The translations under genes and the position numbers were made by a program. The notes under the pieces are model-generated. The model saw only the letters and a program-made list of their open reading frames with translations, was not told where the DNA came from and made no database searches. This document shows, one piece after another, positions 10,953 to 22,170 of a stretch of 64,000 nucleotides of DNA. The stretch spans positions 992,001 through 1,056,000 of the forward strand of contig CP021220.1 in NCBI GenBank assembly GCA_003999685.1. Direction: 5' to 3'. Numbering within the stretch: position 1 is the first letter of the stretch; each line of letters opens with the position of its first letter. The stretch is from Taiwanofungus camphoratus. Taxonomy: Eukaryota > Basidiomycota > Agaricomycetes > Polyporales > Taiwanofungaceae.

Positions 10953-13100
10953 ATGTCTACGGAAAGCGCATCGGCAGGCGGTGGCTCGCTACGCTCTAAA
11001 CCTATCACTCGAAGTTCTATTCGTCAATCGTTGAATTTCTCTTCCGTTGGGCGAGCTATCGCGGACGCTATGCACAAGGAAGTAAAGGAAAACGGAGGGG
11101 AGAAGGATAAGGGGAACAAGAAGACGAAGGATACCTCATCGCGGCGGACAAGTGCCATCCATATGTCTCAGATGCCACCTCGTCTTTCGACCGAAAAACC
11201 AATGTTGAAGAAGAAGGAAGAAACATCCCCTGACTCTAAATCCAAGACAGTTACTCGTCACACACGGAGGATGTCTGCAGTGAAGAAAACAACAGCTGCT
11301 TCTTCGGATGAAACGTCCTCATCGCCGTCAGGAGCTGCTAGTCCTAAGACAACTGTCCCTCGTTCGTCCACATTACGACCCAGGAACTCTAATGCTTCAT
11401 CTGCTTTACCGAAATACAGGCCCAAGTCTGCACTTGTTGAGCCCGTGGCTGCGAAGAAGCCGCCGTCACCTGTACGTGCAGGCGTGCGGAGGAGGCTCAG
11501 CGGCTCTCTTGACGAGGAAGATAGCGATCGCAAGAGCACTCTGTCCCTGGACCCGCCCTCAGGTGGAAAACTCGGACGTCCCATCAGTCCTCTACCCCAT
11601 AGGTCGGCGTTGAAGGTCAATCTCACTGCTGCTATTAATGTGAGACCTCAGACACCCGAGAAAAAGGGCAAACTATCTACATCTAGATGCTCCCCTTCGC
11701 CCTCTTCTCGTCATGGATCATCTACTCGTCCTTCGAAGACGGCGAAAACATCTACTACCGCATCTGCCACGCGTTCGGCTATCCCTCGTCCACTATCCTC
11801 GGCTTCATCTTCTACCTCATCGCAGACACCGCGCACACCCAAGACTAGTACTCTGCTCACCAGCAGCTCCAAGAAGACACCCTTATCAAGCAGTGAGCGA
11901 AACACTCCGAGCCCATTGCGCGGTTCTCAGCCGGAGCCTCCCGAGTCACCCTTGGGGGCTCTTTCGGCGCGCAAGCGAACAAAAGCCAGTCCATCTTCGC
12001 TTCATCGTGAATTCACGGTGGCCACTCCGACTCCAACCGTATTTACTGAAGGAAATAGCACAGACAGCATCGAAGATGTCGAATTCCTTCTCTCGTCTGT
12101 TGCTTCACCCACCGCTCCTACGCCTGCGTTGCCAAGGTTCCGAGTAGCGAATGATCGCCTCCATGACGACCCTCATACACCATCACGCCCTTCGGCTTTC
12201 CTCCCCAGTCGGGCCAACCTGTCTTACCTTTCTCCGGATCCGCCCTCTCTTGGCAGCTCTCCTTTTCTGCGTCCGCACGTTCGTCAGCCAGGGAACGACC
12301 GTGGATCGATTTTATCCTGGGAGCAACTAGCCAAACACAGCAAGACATTAGAAGATGAAGATGTCGAGCACATGCTATCGGAGATTCCAGCACCCTTTCG
12401 CTCGGGTGCCGTCTCTCCCAGTTTGAGCTCGACACTGGATGTCCCTGAGAGCCCGACTCTTAGTGCCTTGCCTTCGCCTACAGGCTATGGGTCGATCTCG
12501 CAAGTCCTACTACCAGATGTCACGCCATCGCCTGCCATCCACAACACTACTGCGAGGTTTGAGGCCATGGCTTCGGATGCTTCATTCGAGGACGCAGCCG
12601 GCGTGACGCTTTTGCGACTGCAACTGGCGTCAGCGGAGAGTAAGGCCCAGGAGAGTCTCGCAATGATAGAGTCCCTCGAGAACCAGCTCGAAACTGCAAA
12701 ACTGGCTCGTCTGCGGGATGCAGATGAACTTTCGAGACAGATTTCTCAGCTTGAGGAGCGCATACACGGGAATCTGAACGTCGACACTCAGCGCTTGGAA
12801 TATATCACATCATTAGAGGAGCAGCTTCGGCAAGCACGGGTTCTACGTAAGCAAGTTGTACAGGAAGCCTTATTGCAGATGCAACAGAACATCGAAGCAT
12901 CCCACATAACTGTCCTCAATTCACAGCAGGAGAAGTGGGGGCTAGTTTGCAGTGCTCGCGAGGTGACTAGTGCATGGGGTGCTGTACGAAATACGGCGGA
13001 AGGAGAGCTCGAGCTCATCCGGGCCAATCGAGATACGCTTGCTGTTTTATTGGCTGGGCTGGACCAGAGTCAACGGCGATTCTCCTGCTCATCTGCATAA
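10953..13100 (+). CDS. Unrecognised Ser/Pro-rich protein with C-terminal coiled coil
   Basis: Single open frame of 715 codons from MSTESASAGG to a TAA at 13100, with no need for introns, unlike its neighbours. I do not recognise a family. Residues about 1-540 are basic, low-complexity and rich in Ser, Thr and Pro, with many SP/TP and RxxS sites of the kind used by CDK and other kinases. A short block near residues 18-40 (TRSSIRQSLNFSSVGRAIAD) looks more ordered. Residues about 540-700 are helical with heptad-like spacing, e.g. LRLQLASAESKAQESL and ISQLEERIHG, a likely coiled coil. The promoter has an MCB cluster and the next genes are SPC7 and a mitotic kinesin type, so I infer a cell-cycle or cytoskeletal role. 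Function unknown. Confidence 0.75.
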   Translation: MSTESASAGGGSLRSKPITRSSIRQSLNFSSVGRAIADAMHKEVKENGGEKDKGNKKTKDTSSRRTSAIHMSQMPPRLSTEKPMLKKKEETSPDSKSKTVTRHTRRMSAVKKTTAASSDETSSSPSGAASPKTTVPRSSTLRPRNSNASSALPKYRPKSALVEPVAAKKPPSPVRAGVRRRLSGSLDEEDSDRKSTLSLDPPSGGKLGRPISPLPHRSALKVNLTAAINVRPQTPEKKGKLSTSRCSPSPSSRHGSSTRPSKTAKTSTTASATRSAIPRPLSSASSSTSSQTPRTPKTSTLLTSSSKKTPLSSSERNTPSPLRGSQPEPPESPLGALSARKRTKASPSSLHREFTVATPTPTVFTEGNSTDSIEDVEFLLSSVASPTAPTPALPRFRVANDRLHDDPHTPSRPSAFLPSRANLSYLSPDPPSLGSSPFLRPHVRQPGNDRGSILSWEQLAKHSKTLEDEDVEHMLSEIPAPFRSGAVSPSLSSTLDVPESPTLSALPSPTGYGSISQVLLPDVTPSPAIHNTTARFEAMASDASFEDAAGVTLLRLQLASAESKAQESLAMIESLENQLETAKLARLRDADELSRQISQLEERIHGNLNVDTQRLEYITSLEEQLRQARVLRKQVVQEALLQMQQNIEASHITVLNSQQEKWGLVCSAREVTSAWGAVRNTAEGELELIRANRDTLAVLLAGLDQSQRRFSCSSA

Positions 13101-13301
13101 TTATATCCTGCCATTCGTGAGTCTGTCCAGCCTTGTGATGTGCCGGTTCTCATGTCGCTCATTATCAGGCTCTTTGTTGTTCTCATTACCTGTAAATAAT
13201 TGTGTATTAGTATGTTATGAAACTGTGCAACACTATTATGGTATTGTCATTACAATCTTCACACAACCAGGGTGAAAATATGATCAAGGTGGGGTATACA
13301 A

Positions 13302-16300
13302 CTATTCACATTGCTCTGTAGCTTCGATGCAAGCATCCAATAAACACCCATGATTGTCTGCATAGTTGGCTTGAGCCAACCGGCTGCGCACTGCATTCAA
13401 GGTGTTTCTTTGACTGGAAAAATCACATTCATGAGTGACAGTATGTAGACAAGTCTTCCAAGCACTTACTCTATAAGACCATATGCGATTTCCACTTCAG
13501 ACCTCAATGAATTGATTGATATTGGCCAAGTGGAGTATGTCTGCAAATCCAAGATAAAGGATATATATGCTTTCCCTTTCATTGCAGGGAAGAGAACGGT
13601 GACCCGCGCTCTGAGTTCTGTGGAGGCAGTCTTCGTATTCTGGACTGCTTCAACCGAAAGAGGATATTTGACAGCGAGGAAACAAAGCTGAGAGCGAACT
13701 TGCGCACAAGAAGACCAAAAGTCTCCTAAGCGCTCCATTATCTGGGGAAATGTCAAGTGAGGATCATGCTGCATATTTTTGCTCTAAATTGCATGTTACC
13801 TTCTGAATGTTCGTCTCTTGCGAAGACTCAATGATGAGCTGCCGTGCAGTCTGCAGAGCCAAGTCTGTGAACTGAGGGAACGGATCTCGTTCCCTTGTGC
13901 GTGCATTCTTTGTTCTGCATACGTTGGCTTTGACTAGACTTGGTTTATACTTGATGCATGGGATGGAAACCTGATACCTGGAGGCATAGATGACCTCGAC
14001 CACACCGGAAGTGATCTTGGCTACGCGCCATAGATGTAGTTCTTGCAAGGCCTCAAGTTCGTCTGAAGGGGTGTAATAAGCCGTCTACGTTATATCAGCA
14101 ACAGGACCTAGCCATCGCACCTTTCAATCTGAACACTTCTGCACTTGTGCTCTCTTGCTGTATATGAGCAATATGCTGAGCTTGCGCAATCGCAACAGAA
14201 ACTTCTTGTTTTTGCGATTCTATCTCAGCTAGCTTCTCCTCCAGCCGTTGAAGCTTCGCTCTCGATTCAGACACATCGGCGCGGAACGTCTCAAGTTCGA
14301 TACTGAACCAAAGGGACGAGTTAGTGTCTTGATGATGAATGAATATCCAATAACTCACTTCTGCTCAGCAATTGAGGTTTTCAATTCGTTGAGGTAATCT
14401 TGATCCGAGTTCTCAATCTCGGCGATATCAGCTTGTTCTTGCTCAAGCTCAGAAATGACCTGCTCATATTCTCCACGCAGCGTGGGTAGAATATCTTGAG
14501 CCTCTTTAATAATTTTGGCCAGAATTTGAGCATCCTATAATCAAGAGAACTGGTTGAGACATAAGTTGTGGGAAACAAGAACTTGCAACATACGGCTTCA
14601 AGGTTTGCGAACTCGTATTCGGCTCGGCCATACAGTCGTTCTACCCAGTCCGTTTTCCAGTCATACCACTGCGACTTAGCGGTCCCGTAGTTATTTGCCT
14701 TGATCAGCTTCAATTGATGCTGTACATCACCAAATCAGAGGCTTCATTCCAATTCGAACAAATGCAGTAAAGACACTGCTAGGATACTTACGAGCAGCAG
14801 CGACTTCTCGGAATCATCTGCAGCGACGAAATCTCTGAAAAGTTCAGGTGTGACCTTCTCTGTCTCTCTTTCTGCTTGCAGACATATGTTCTTACTGTCC
14901 TCAATCCACGCGGTCAAGTCGTTTGTAACCGCGGTATACAGCTCTAAGCGTGGTACTTCAACTGCCATTGCAACTGAGAACTCAGCCAGGGGAATGGACT
15001 CTTCCTCTACGTCCGTACCCGAGTCTGTAGACGAGCGTCGCCGTGCTCGAGAACGGAACTGTATGGGTGCAACAGTCGATTGCCTAGGTTTGGGCATGGT
15101 GAGCTCGTCCATGAAGCGGATGCCAGTCATGGTAAAGAACTGCTCGATAGATATCGGCGGCTGAGAAAAATTAATGTTAGAAATAGAGGACACCGTTGAA
15201 TATCTCAACAACTGGCGACGTTCACTTACCCCTTCGTCATCGTCCAATACATCTTCCTGCACACCCTCTCGCCACTGTTGAGTTGCACTGGGATCTGCAG
15301 AGGTGCTCCGCGTCTCGGCAGGTGCGGCCATCCTAATATCGGCGTGTTCAGGAGGCCGTGGAAGGTTGATCCCGGTAGAGGTCAATATCGGCTCTGGGGC
15401 TGAAGTAGCAATGGGGTGTCTCGGAGGATGAGGAACAATACTTGCAGGGGATGCCAACCGCCTGAGAATATTAGGCTTCACAATACCAGGGGTAGGTGAA
15501 TTTGACCGTGACGGAGCAGGTGCAGGAGCAGGTGAGCCTCGCGTTGGACTAGGAGTGGCAATCGCCTGTCGAGATGTTTCTCGCTCGCATGCTTTCATAG
15601 GGCCTTGCTCTGGGTTCATTGCCGGCGAAGGCGTGGGTGGATCCTCCTGTATGATACGATTAACGTCTGGATACAGTGAGCCCGCAGCCCCAGATCGTAA
15701 AGGATCACTTCCAAGTCCATCTCCAGAAGGCGCGGAACCGACGCTTGCACGCCCTCGTCCGAGTCCCAGACCTGGTCCGGCAATCTTCTTGGCACCTCCG
15801 GGCCGCTGTTCTGCAGCATGGCCTGAGACGTTAGGTACAAGTACTCCAGCGCCCAGACTTTTCCTTTGAGCAAAGTAGCCTGAAGGCCTTCGCACAGCAC
15901 TGGCACGTCTGTTCCCCTGCAGTTCCGATGGTTGCGCACGCTCGAAGGGCGCCTTCTTGGCCGGCTCGAGCTTGCCTACCGTAATCCGCTTCGCGGGGCT
16001 CGGCCGGTCTTGCTCGCCATCTGCATCTGGAGGCACGGGACGCTTCAACGGGGACTTACGCGCACTAGGTGGGGCAAAGGCCGCTGTCCCTCTGCGGGCT
16101 TGTGCCTGCACCACCGGCGACTGTAACATTGAGGATGTAGATGGCATAGGCGAGGCGAAAGGATTCTTAGTTGGGGAAGGCAATCTTGGAAGGCTAAAGG
16201 TAAAGGGTTTAGGTATTGTCGCAGAGGCAGGAGGTTTTGCAGGCGAAGATGGAAGAGCAGGCGTCTTGGGGGCAAGAGCAGAGAATACACCAGGCTTAGC

Positions 16301-17888
16301 AGGCTGTGGAGCACTAAAGACCGAAGGTGGAGATGGCTTGGCATTGGCTGAGAGTGCACTCGAAGATCCCGCAGGAGCTTCTGGAGGAGGACCAAGTGGA
16401 ACGTTCACGACAGCCTCTTTCTCCCGTATCCCGCCATATATACTCGTAGCATCCATTGAGGAATCAACCGTGCCGAGACTGGCACGTATCAGGCTCGTCA
16501 CGTTCATTGTGCGATCGCCTGCGTCAGCATCGCCTGTGAAACTATCTTCAGTGCTGGTGAAACTGTCTTCCTGAAGCTGTTGTTCCTGTAAGCCCAGCGC
16601 GTCGCCATTGTCAGTGTCGAATCCGGCTTGTGGAAAATCAGGCTGAGCGAGAGGTGCAGACATAGGTGGCAGTCCGAGAGATGTGCGTGCACTTAGCAGA
16701 CGCTGCATGGCGTCCGTCAATTCCATTGCATCCTGACTTCGACCTGGTGTCCCACCATGATCAATTATCGCATCCATCTCCTCGTCATCAGAACCTTCTG
16801 GCGGACGTGGCTCGTATGGCTCATCACCTGCATGAGTCATAGCGCGCAGCTTGAGCCACGCATCGCTAGGAGGTTCGGGTGGACGAAGGGATCGTGAGAT
16901 GGGAATCGTGAATTCCATCGGTTGCGTGTTCTCGCCAGAAGAGCCCTCAGAAGTAAAAGACGACTGAGATTGGGTTGAAGAAGTCGTCAAATCTTGATCC
17001 TGACCATGTTCCAGGTCTTGCACTCGTTGCTCGTTACCAAGTGGTGGTCGATAGTCCTGTGGTGGTATCCGATTTTCTGATTGACCTTGCGAGGACGTTG
17101 TCGGGGCAATGGAAGATCGCCGACGGGCAATTGAGGCGCGACCTTGTCCAAGTGAAAGAGAGCGTTTGCGCTCGATGTTCAGCCGGATGGCTTCTGTGAT
17201 CTCCATATCCTCGTCGTCCTCATCATCTGTAAACTCGTCATCGTCAATAGCGGAACCACCGTCTTGATATCCTTGTTGCCTGAGGAAGTCATTCGGGAGC
17301 GGGGCCGTGTCGTCTATGTCCATGTCCATAGACTGTTCACCGTACTCACTAAATGCCGTAGAGGAACGGCGCCGTACAGAGCTGCGACGGCGAGCGGGAA
17401 CAGTGTCTGGATGAGTATTCTCATTGTTAATTTGCGGAGAAGACTCCTGTGACGGAGACGACGGAGGTTCGGCAGTGCTGTTGGTGTTCTGCTCCTGGAT
17501 CTCAAAGAGGCGAACGTGAGCGTGGCTGGCAAAGCTAACGCGACGGCCAAGACTCTTTCGAGGGCCGGAGGGATGCATCTCTGTGAAGTCCATGGACTGG
17601 GTGGTGTTCGTTTCATCGGCAAGTGCTGAAGACTCAGTACTGTCGGGAAGGTTAAGAGAGGCTTTGAGGATACTTTTGCGCGGTGCCTGTATCAAGCCTT
17701 GTAAAAACTTGTAAAAAGAATGACTCTTATGCACGCACTAGTAATCGACGAGCTTTGGCGGCTGGACTAAGCTTTTCACCCGGTACGATACTGTACGCTC
17801 GCCTGCGATTGTTTCCGTGGCGAGACGAAGGTCCCTGACTGAGAACAGCAATGGACCTACGCCTATTTGGGGATATTTTATGTGCCAT
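13302..17888 (-). CDS. Kinetochore scaffold SPC7 (KNL1 family)
   Basis: Outer-kinetochore protein that links microtubules, PP1 phosphatase and the spindle checkpoint. The start MAHKISPNRRRSIAVLSQG, then PGEKLSPAAKARRLL, is joined across an intron to APRKSILKASLN, the usual KNL1 N-terminus. The PP1-docking motif RVSF lies in LGRRVSFASHAHVRLF. MELT-type Bub1/Bub3 docking sites follow: MDFT, MEIT, MEFT, MELT, with weaker MNVT and MDAT. The Spc7 domain begins at ISIEQFFTMTGIRFMDELT. Downstream are coiled-coil exons (RAKLQRLEEKLAEIESQKQE) and a globular C-terminus ending ...LLDACIEATEQCE. Total length is roughly 1,350 residues. Its start is 406 bp from that of the divergent kinesin gene, with ACGCGA sites between. 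Confidence 0.95.
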
Positions 17889-18294
17889 CGTAGCATGCAG
17901 CTACAAACATAAGGGCTTGTATCGCAGCTAGAGTAGATTGGGGTCGGGGAGAGGTTAAGACGGCATTCAACGGACGCGAATCAACGCGACGGTCACGTGA
18001 CAGACGCGAACGACTCGTGTAAGTCGTGTGTCTCGCTGAAAAGGCAGGCGCCAACAACTCTGACGTTAGGCTGAGGGCCACAACGGTAAAGTGAGTTCAA
18101 CTTGAACTCAACCATTGACATTCATTGACTTCCTCATCTGTAATTCCTGATCAAAACTATTGCAGAATCCTGGCCAAGCATACTTTATCTCGTGTATCGA
18201 TCAGCCAGCCATCGTCGCCCACCATTGTGAACTCGTGAGCGTACATAGCCACTCGTCAGTCCTCTTGCCATTCTTATCTGCTGCAGAGGCTGTC
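17889..18294. other. Divergent promoter of SPC7 and the kinesin gene
   Basis: 406 bp between opposing start codons. It holds the ACGCGA/CACGTG cluster listed separately, closer to SPC7. No coding signal is seen apart from upstream extension of the kinesin frame, which lacks protein-like composition. Confidence 0.7.
17974..18009. promoter_or_regulatory. Three ACGCGA elements and an E-box between SPC7 and kinesin
   Basis: ACGCGA at 17974-17979, 17984-17989 and 18004-18009, all in the same orientation, with the palindrome CACGTG at 17994-17999 between the second and third. ACGCGA is a one-base variant of the MCB box and matches the E2F/SBF-type core CGCGA. Three in 36 bp is well above chance. 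The cluster lies 86-121 bp upstream of the SPC7 ATG and about 290 bp upstream of the kinesin ATG, so it could drive both. Factor identity is inferred. Confidence 0.65.
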
Positions 18295-21200
18295 ATGGCG
18301 AGTAAATCGAAGGCTGCTGCGACCCGTGCGTCGACTCGTACGAAGACCACGGCAAGTTCTGTTCCCACTACGACCACTCGCACTACTCGTGCAGCTTCCA
18401 AGACCAATTTAGCAGCGCCGTCTGCTCTTGCAACTGCAGCGATTAAGAAAGGAACATCTAGAAAACCTCTGTTGAGTAGATCGAATTCTCCTGACGCAAA
18501 AGCTGCAGTTGGAAGAAAAGCAGCCTATGCGTCAACTACGAAGCTTCCGCTGAAGACTGCCAATCTGAATGACCTTCCACCGGACTCTGACAGAGAGCCA
18601 ATAAAGGTGATTACTTTGTTTTTCTTTGGATGCATTTGATACCACATAATGTAGGCCTTTCTTCGCATCCGACCTCACCTCGGCGACGGTGAACCCTCAT
18701 CAGAGCCCTACCTTGATCCCATCTCCGACACAGCAGTCCGCATGTCAGATCCATACACATCGCATACGAGGCTGTCCAATGTCGGCCCTTCGTCTATCTA
18801 TACTTTCTCGCACGTGTTTCCTTCGGAAACTCAACAGCCTGAGTTCTTCACTAAAACCACTCTTCCATTGGTGCGGGACTTGTTGGAAGGCGAGAGCGGA
18901 TTGTTGTTTACCTATGGAGTGACAAACTCCGGAAAGACCTACACCATCCAGGGCGGCAGCGGCGAAGGGAGTGCGGGTATTCTGCCAAGAACTCTTGATG
19001 TCATATTCAACAGTATCGAGGGACTGCATGGTGACGGCCGGGTGAGTGTGTTTATTGGACTGTGCCGATAATTATTCACTAGGTAAATCAGTTCCGTCCG
19101 ATTCGTCTGCAAGGCATTGAACTTGCGGATGGCTCGTCATCTGCTGCACCCTCGTCACCTCATGCTGTCAATGGCTCCTCTCTCGCTGACATTCTAGATG
19201 ACATGCAAGCCTCTACTGATATTGATATGGACATAGACCCGACTGTGCTGAAGCTCGACCGAAATCATGAGTACACTGTCTGGCTTTCTTATTCTGAAGT
19301 ATACAACGAAAAGGTATACGACCTCTTCGCGTCCGTGGACTCTGCGGATACGCCTGCCCAACCAGGTCCTTCTGGTATCCCTCGCCCCACCTCTACCTTC
19401 CTGAATCTTCCGTTGCCCTCATCTCAGTCACACCCATTACTGCTTACACGCAAAGCCCTTCCGGTGAAATCGTGCCCTCCCTCTGACTCTGGCTTGTCTG
19501 CCGCAGAAGCGGGCAGCGCAGGCAAGTATGTTGCAGGGCTGCGGCAGATCAGAGTGCATAGTGCAGCGCAGGCCAAGGCGCTTCTTCGACTCGGCCAGCT
19601 CCATCGTCGCGTCTTTGGAACCCTTGCCAACAGTCAAAGCAGTAGGAGTCATGCTCTTGTCACGATCAAGATCCTGCGGGTGCACCGCGGTGAGCGCAAC
19701 GTAAGTTATGTCGTCTTCCTGCCCTTGTCAGGATTTGTTAAGCTCATAGACCTGGCATGCTCTGATTGAATGTCTGTTAGGATCCCACTTCGATCCAAAC
19801 GTCTCGCCTGACACTGGTTGACCTGGCCGGGTCCGAGCGCACAAAGCATACACACACCTCTGGCGATCGTCTTCGTGAGGCCGGCAACATTAACAAATCT
19901 CTTATGGTGCTGGGGCAGTGCATGGAGACCCTTCGTTCGAACCAGCGCGTTGTTGCACGCAGTCTGGCAACTTCCAGCGGGCGTGTGGACACACGCGAAG
20001 TCAAGAAGGGACTTGCGGTGGTACCCTTCCGACACAGTAAGCTCACAGAGGTGCTGATGGACTACTTCGTTGGCGAGGGTAGGGCGGTGAGTGATTCGTC
20101 CCTGTGTCCATTCGGAACAAATCAATGGTAATGTCTTCTGGCCGCACCGAAACGCAGGTGATGATCGTAAACGTCAACCCATACGATACCGGCTTCGACG
20201 AAAATTCGCATGTTATGCGATTCGCCGCACTTGCTCGTGAAGTGTGCACCGCCCCAGCTACAGCCATTCCGCGTGCAGTCTCTACGCTTAGCAAGGATAA
20301 GGGTGTTCCTGCGGCAAGAACGCGGGGCAGTGAAATGGGACCCCACAGACGACAGGTGACTATCTCGACGGCGGGACCTGGCAGGAAGGCCAGCGAGGCA
20401 CATCTTGAGGTACTCGAAGGTGAATGACTGTTCCTGTCGGCGACATTTCAGCACCTGATATAGCGCTTGTTTAGAGGATGAGGAGCTCGTGGATGGCGAC
20501 GACGATGGTGGCAGCGATGATGAGCCGATCAACCCCCTGGTTGACGCCCTCTTTGACGAGATCGAGGACCTCCGCACACAGGTGAGCCGAATGCGAGATT
20601 CGAAGGAGTCCGTCGTGTGATACTGACTAGTAGAAATCCATCCTCTACAGCTGTTCGAGGCAGAGGTGCGGTGTGCGATCGTCGAAGCCACCACTCGCGA
20701 GGAAGTCATGGAAGAGATGGAGGAGCGGATGCGTAGCATGGAGAAGATGTACAAGCGGCGGCTGGTACAAGAAGTGTGCCTCGTCCCTGGAAGCGTCCGG
20801 ACTTGTTACTAACAGAAACCTGGCTGTCTCCATAGGTCGAGCGAAACGAGAAGAAGATGGACGCCAAGATCGACATGCTCAATCAATCTCGGCCGCGTCC
20901 TCCCATCCGCGCTCTCGTTGACTCTGACATCGAGGAAGACGACGGGCATCAGCAAGACAGCGAAAAGGACGAGATTGAGAGCGATCTCGTAAGTACACGG
21001 TCGGCCTGCAGAACTAGCTGATCACGGCTTTCTCACGTGGCTCCCCGGTCTCGACAGGAGGATGACGGACCGAACGAGACAGACGAGCTGCAAGACCGGT
21101 TTCTGACCGACGTGAGCAGGTCGCCCTCGCCCCTAGCGATGATGGGCGCGGGAAAGAAGAAACACGCTCCTCTCCGCGCGACGAACGCGGACCCGGCCTT

Positions 21201-21828
21201 GGCCTCGCCAGCGCACTCGGAGAGCATAGATGCGGACACGACGGCGGAGAGCGACCCGCAGCACGACACGACCGAGATCACGAGCGACGAGGACGAGGAC
21301 GAGTCTTCCCCGGCCGCAGAGACCTCGAGCTCGGGCGCGTCGGCGGGGGAGCCCGCACGGGCGGCGCGGCACGGCCGAGCGTCCGCCAGGGACACGGGGG
21401 GTTTCATGGGCGCCGCGCCGTCGCCGATATTCGAGGCCGATGTCAAGGCCGGGCGGGCCACGGCGAGCCGGAAAGCCTCGGGCGCGCTGGCGCTGGCACG
21501 CCTGCAGCGCGGGCTGGACGGGCTGTCCCTGCAGGACGGGCCGCGCGACTCGACGGCGGTCGTCCCGGACGCGCGAGCGCGCAAGCAGGCCGTCGCGCAC
21601 GGGGGGCCCGGTGTGAAGTACGTCCCGAAAGACGGCGAGGTGGACTCCGCGAAGAAGAGGAAGAGGTGATTGCCGTTTCGTCTCGTTCGTGACCATGACC
21701 TTGTCTCACTTCCGGGTCTCAGGCAGCTGGGGAAGAAATATCTTTTGGCGGAGGACGAGATGGACGCTGTGCTCGCGACGTCGTCGCAGGAGACCGGTAG
21801 GCAGCTGCGACGGAGCGTCCGGAGGTAA
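18295..21828 (+). CDS. Kinesin motor protein, kinesin-6-like
   Basis: Microtubule motor with an N-terminal motor domain. A basic Ser/Thr/Ala-rich leader of about 100 residues (start MASKSKAAATRAS) precedes the motor: FLRIRP, the P-loop GVTNSGKTYT, VWLSYSEVYNEKVYDLF, switch I NSQSSRSHALVTI, switch II LVDLAGSER, INKSLMVLGQCMETLR, VPFRHSKLTEVL and VMIVNVNP. A long insert lies between the strand carrying YSEVYNEKVYDLF and YVAGLRQIRV; this and the GVTNSGKT P-loop suggest the kinesin-6 family (KIF20/KIF23, fission yeast Klp9), which works in the anaphase spindle. The tail has coiled-coil and acidic segments and ends QETGRQLRRSVRR after a last intron at about 21666-21720. Base composition rises sharply to very GC-rich from about 21.03 kb, within the gene. 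Confidence 0.93.
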
Positions 21829-22170
21829 AGGCTGCCCACCCACACGCTGCAGACAATTCTCACGAGACCGGCACTTTGTAAAACTTGTATTACGCTGCGT
21901 GCATTATATAATAGGCACACGGCAGATGTACGATCATCGCATGTTGTGTGAAGATACTATATGGGGAACACATGAAAGGCAATGCGCGAGAGGTCCAAAT
22001 AATACACGTAGATGCAAGCAGAAGATAGACGCAACGAAAGACGACCGTATCACCCCAAACCAGGCAGTAGATTGTATAAATTGTGTTCGCAGTCGCATGA
22101 GACAGCAGACAGAGAAGAGCAGCACGCACACACCGGGCAGAAAAAAGAAACCGACTCTAGACCAGCAGCA
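21829..22170. other. Convergent 3' region between kinesin and tricalbin
   Basis: 342 bp between two facing stop codons. It is much less GC-rich than the coding sequence on either side and contains A/T-rich stretches (GCATTATATAATAGG near 21900) of the kind found in fungal 3' untranslated regions. No gene seen. Confidence 0.6.
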
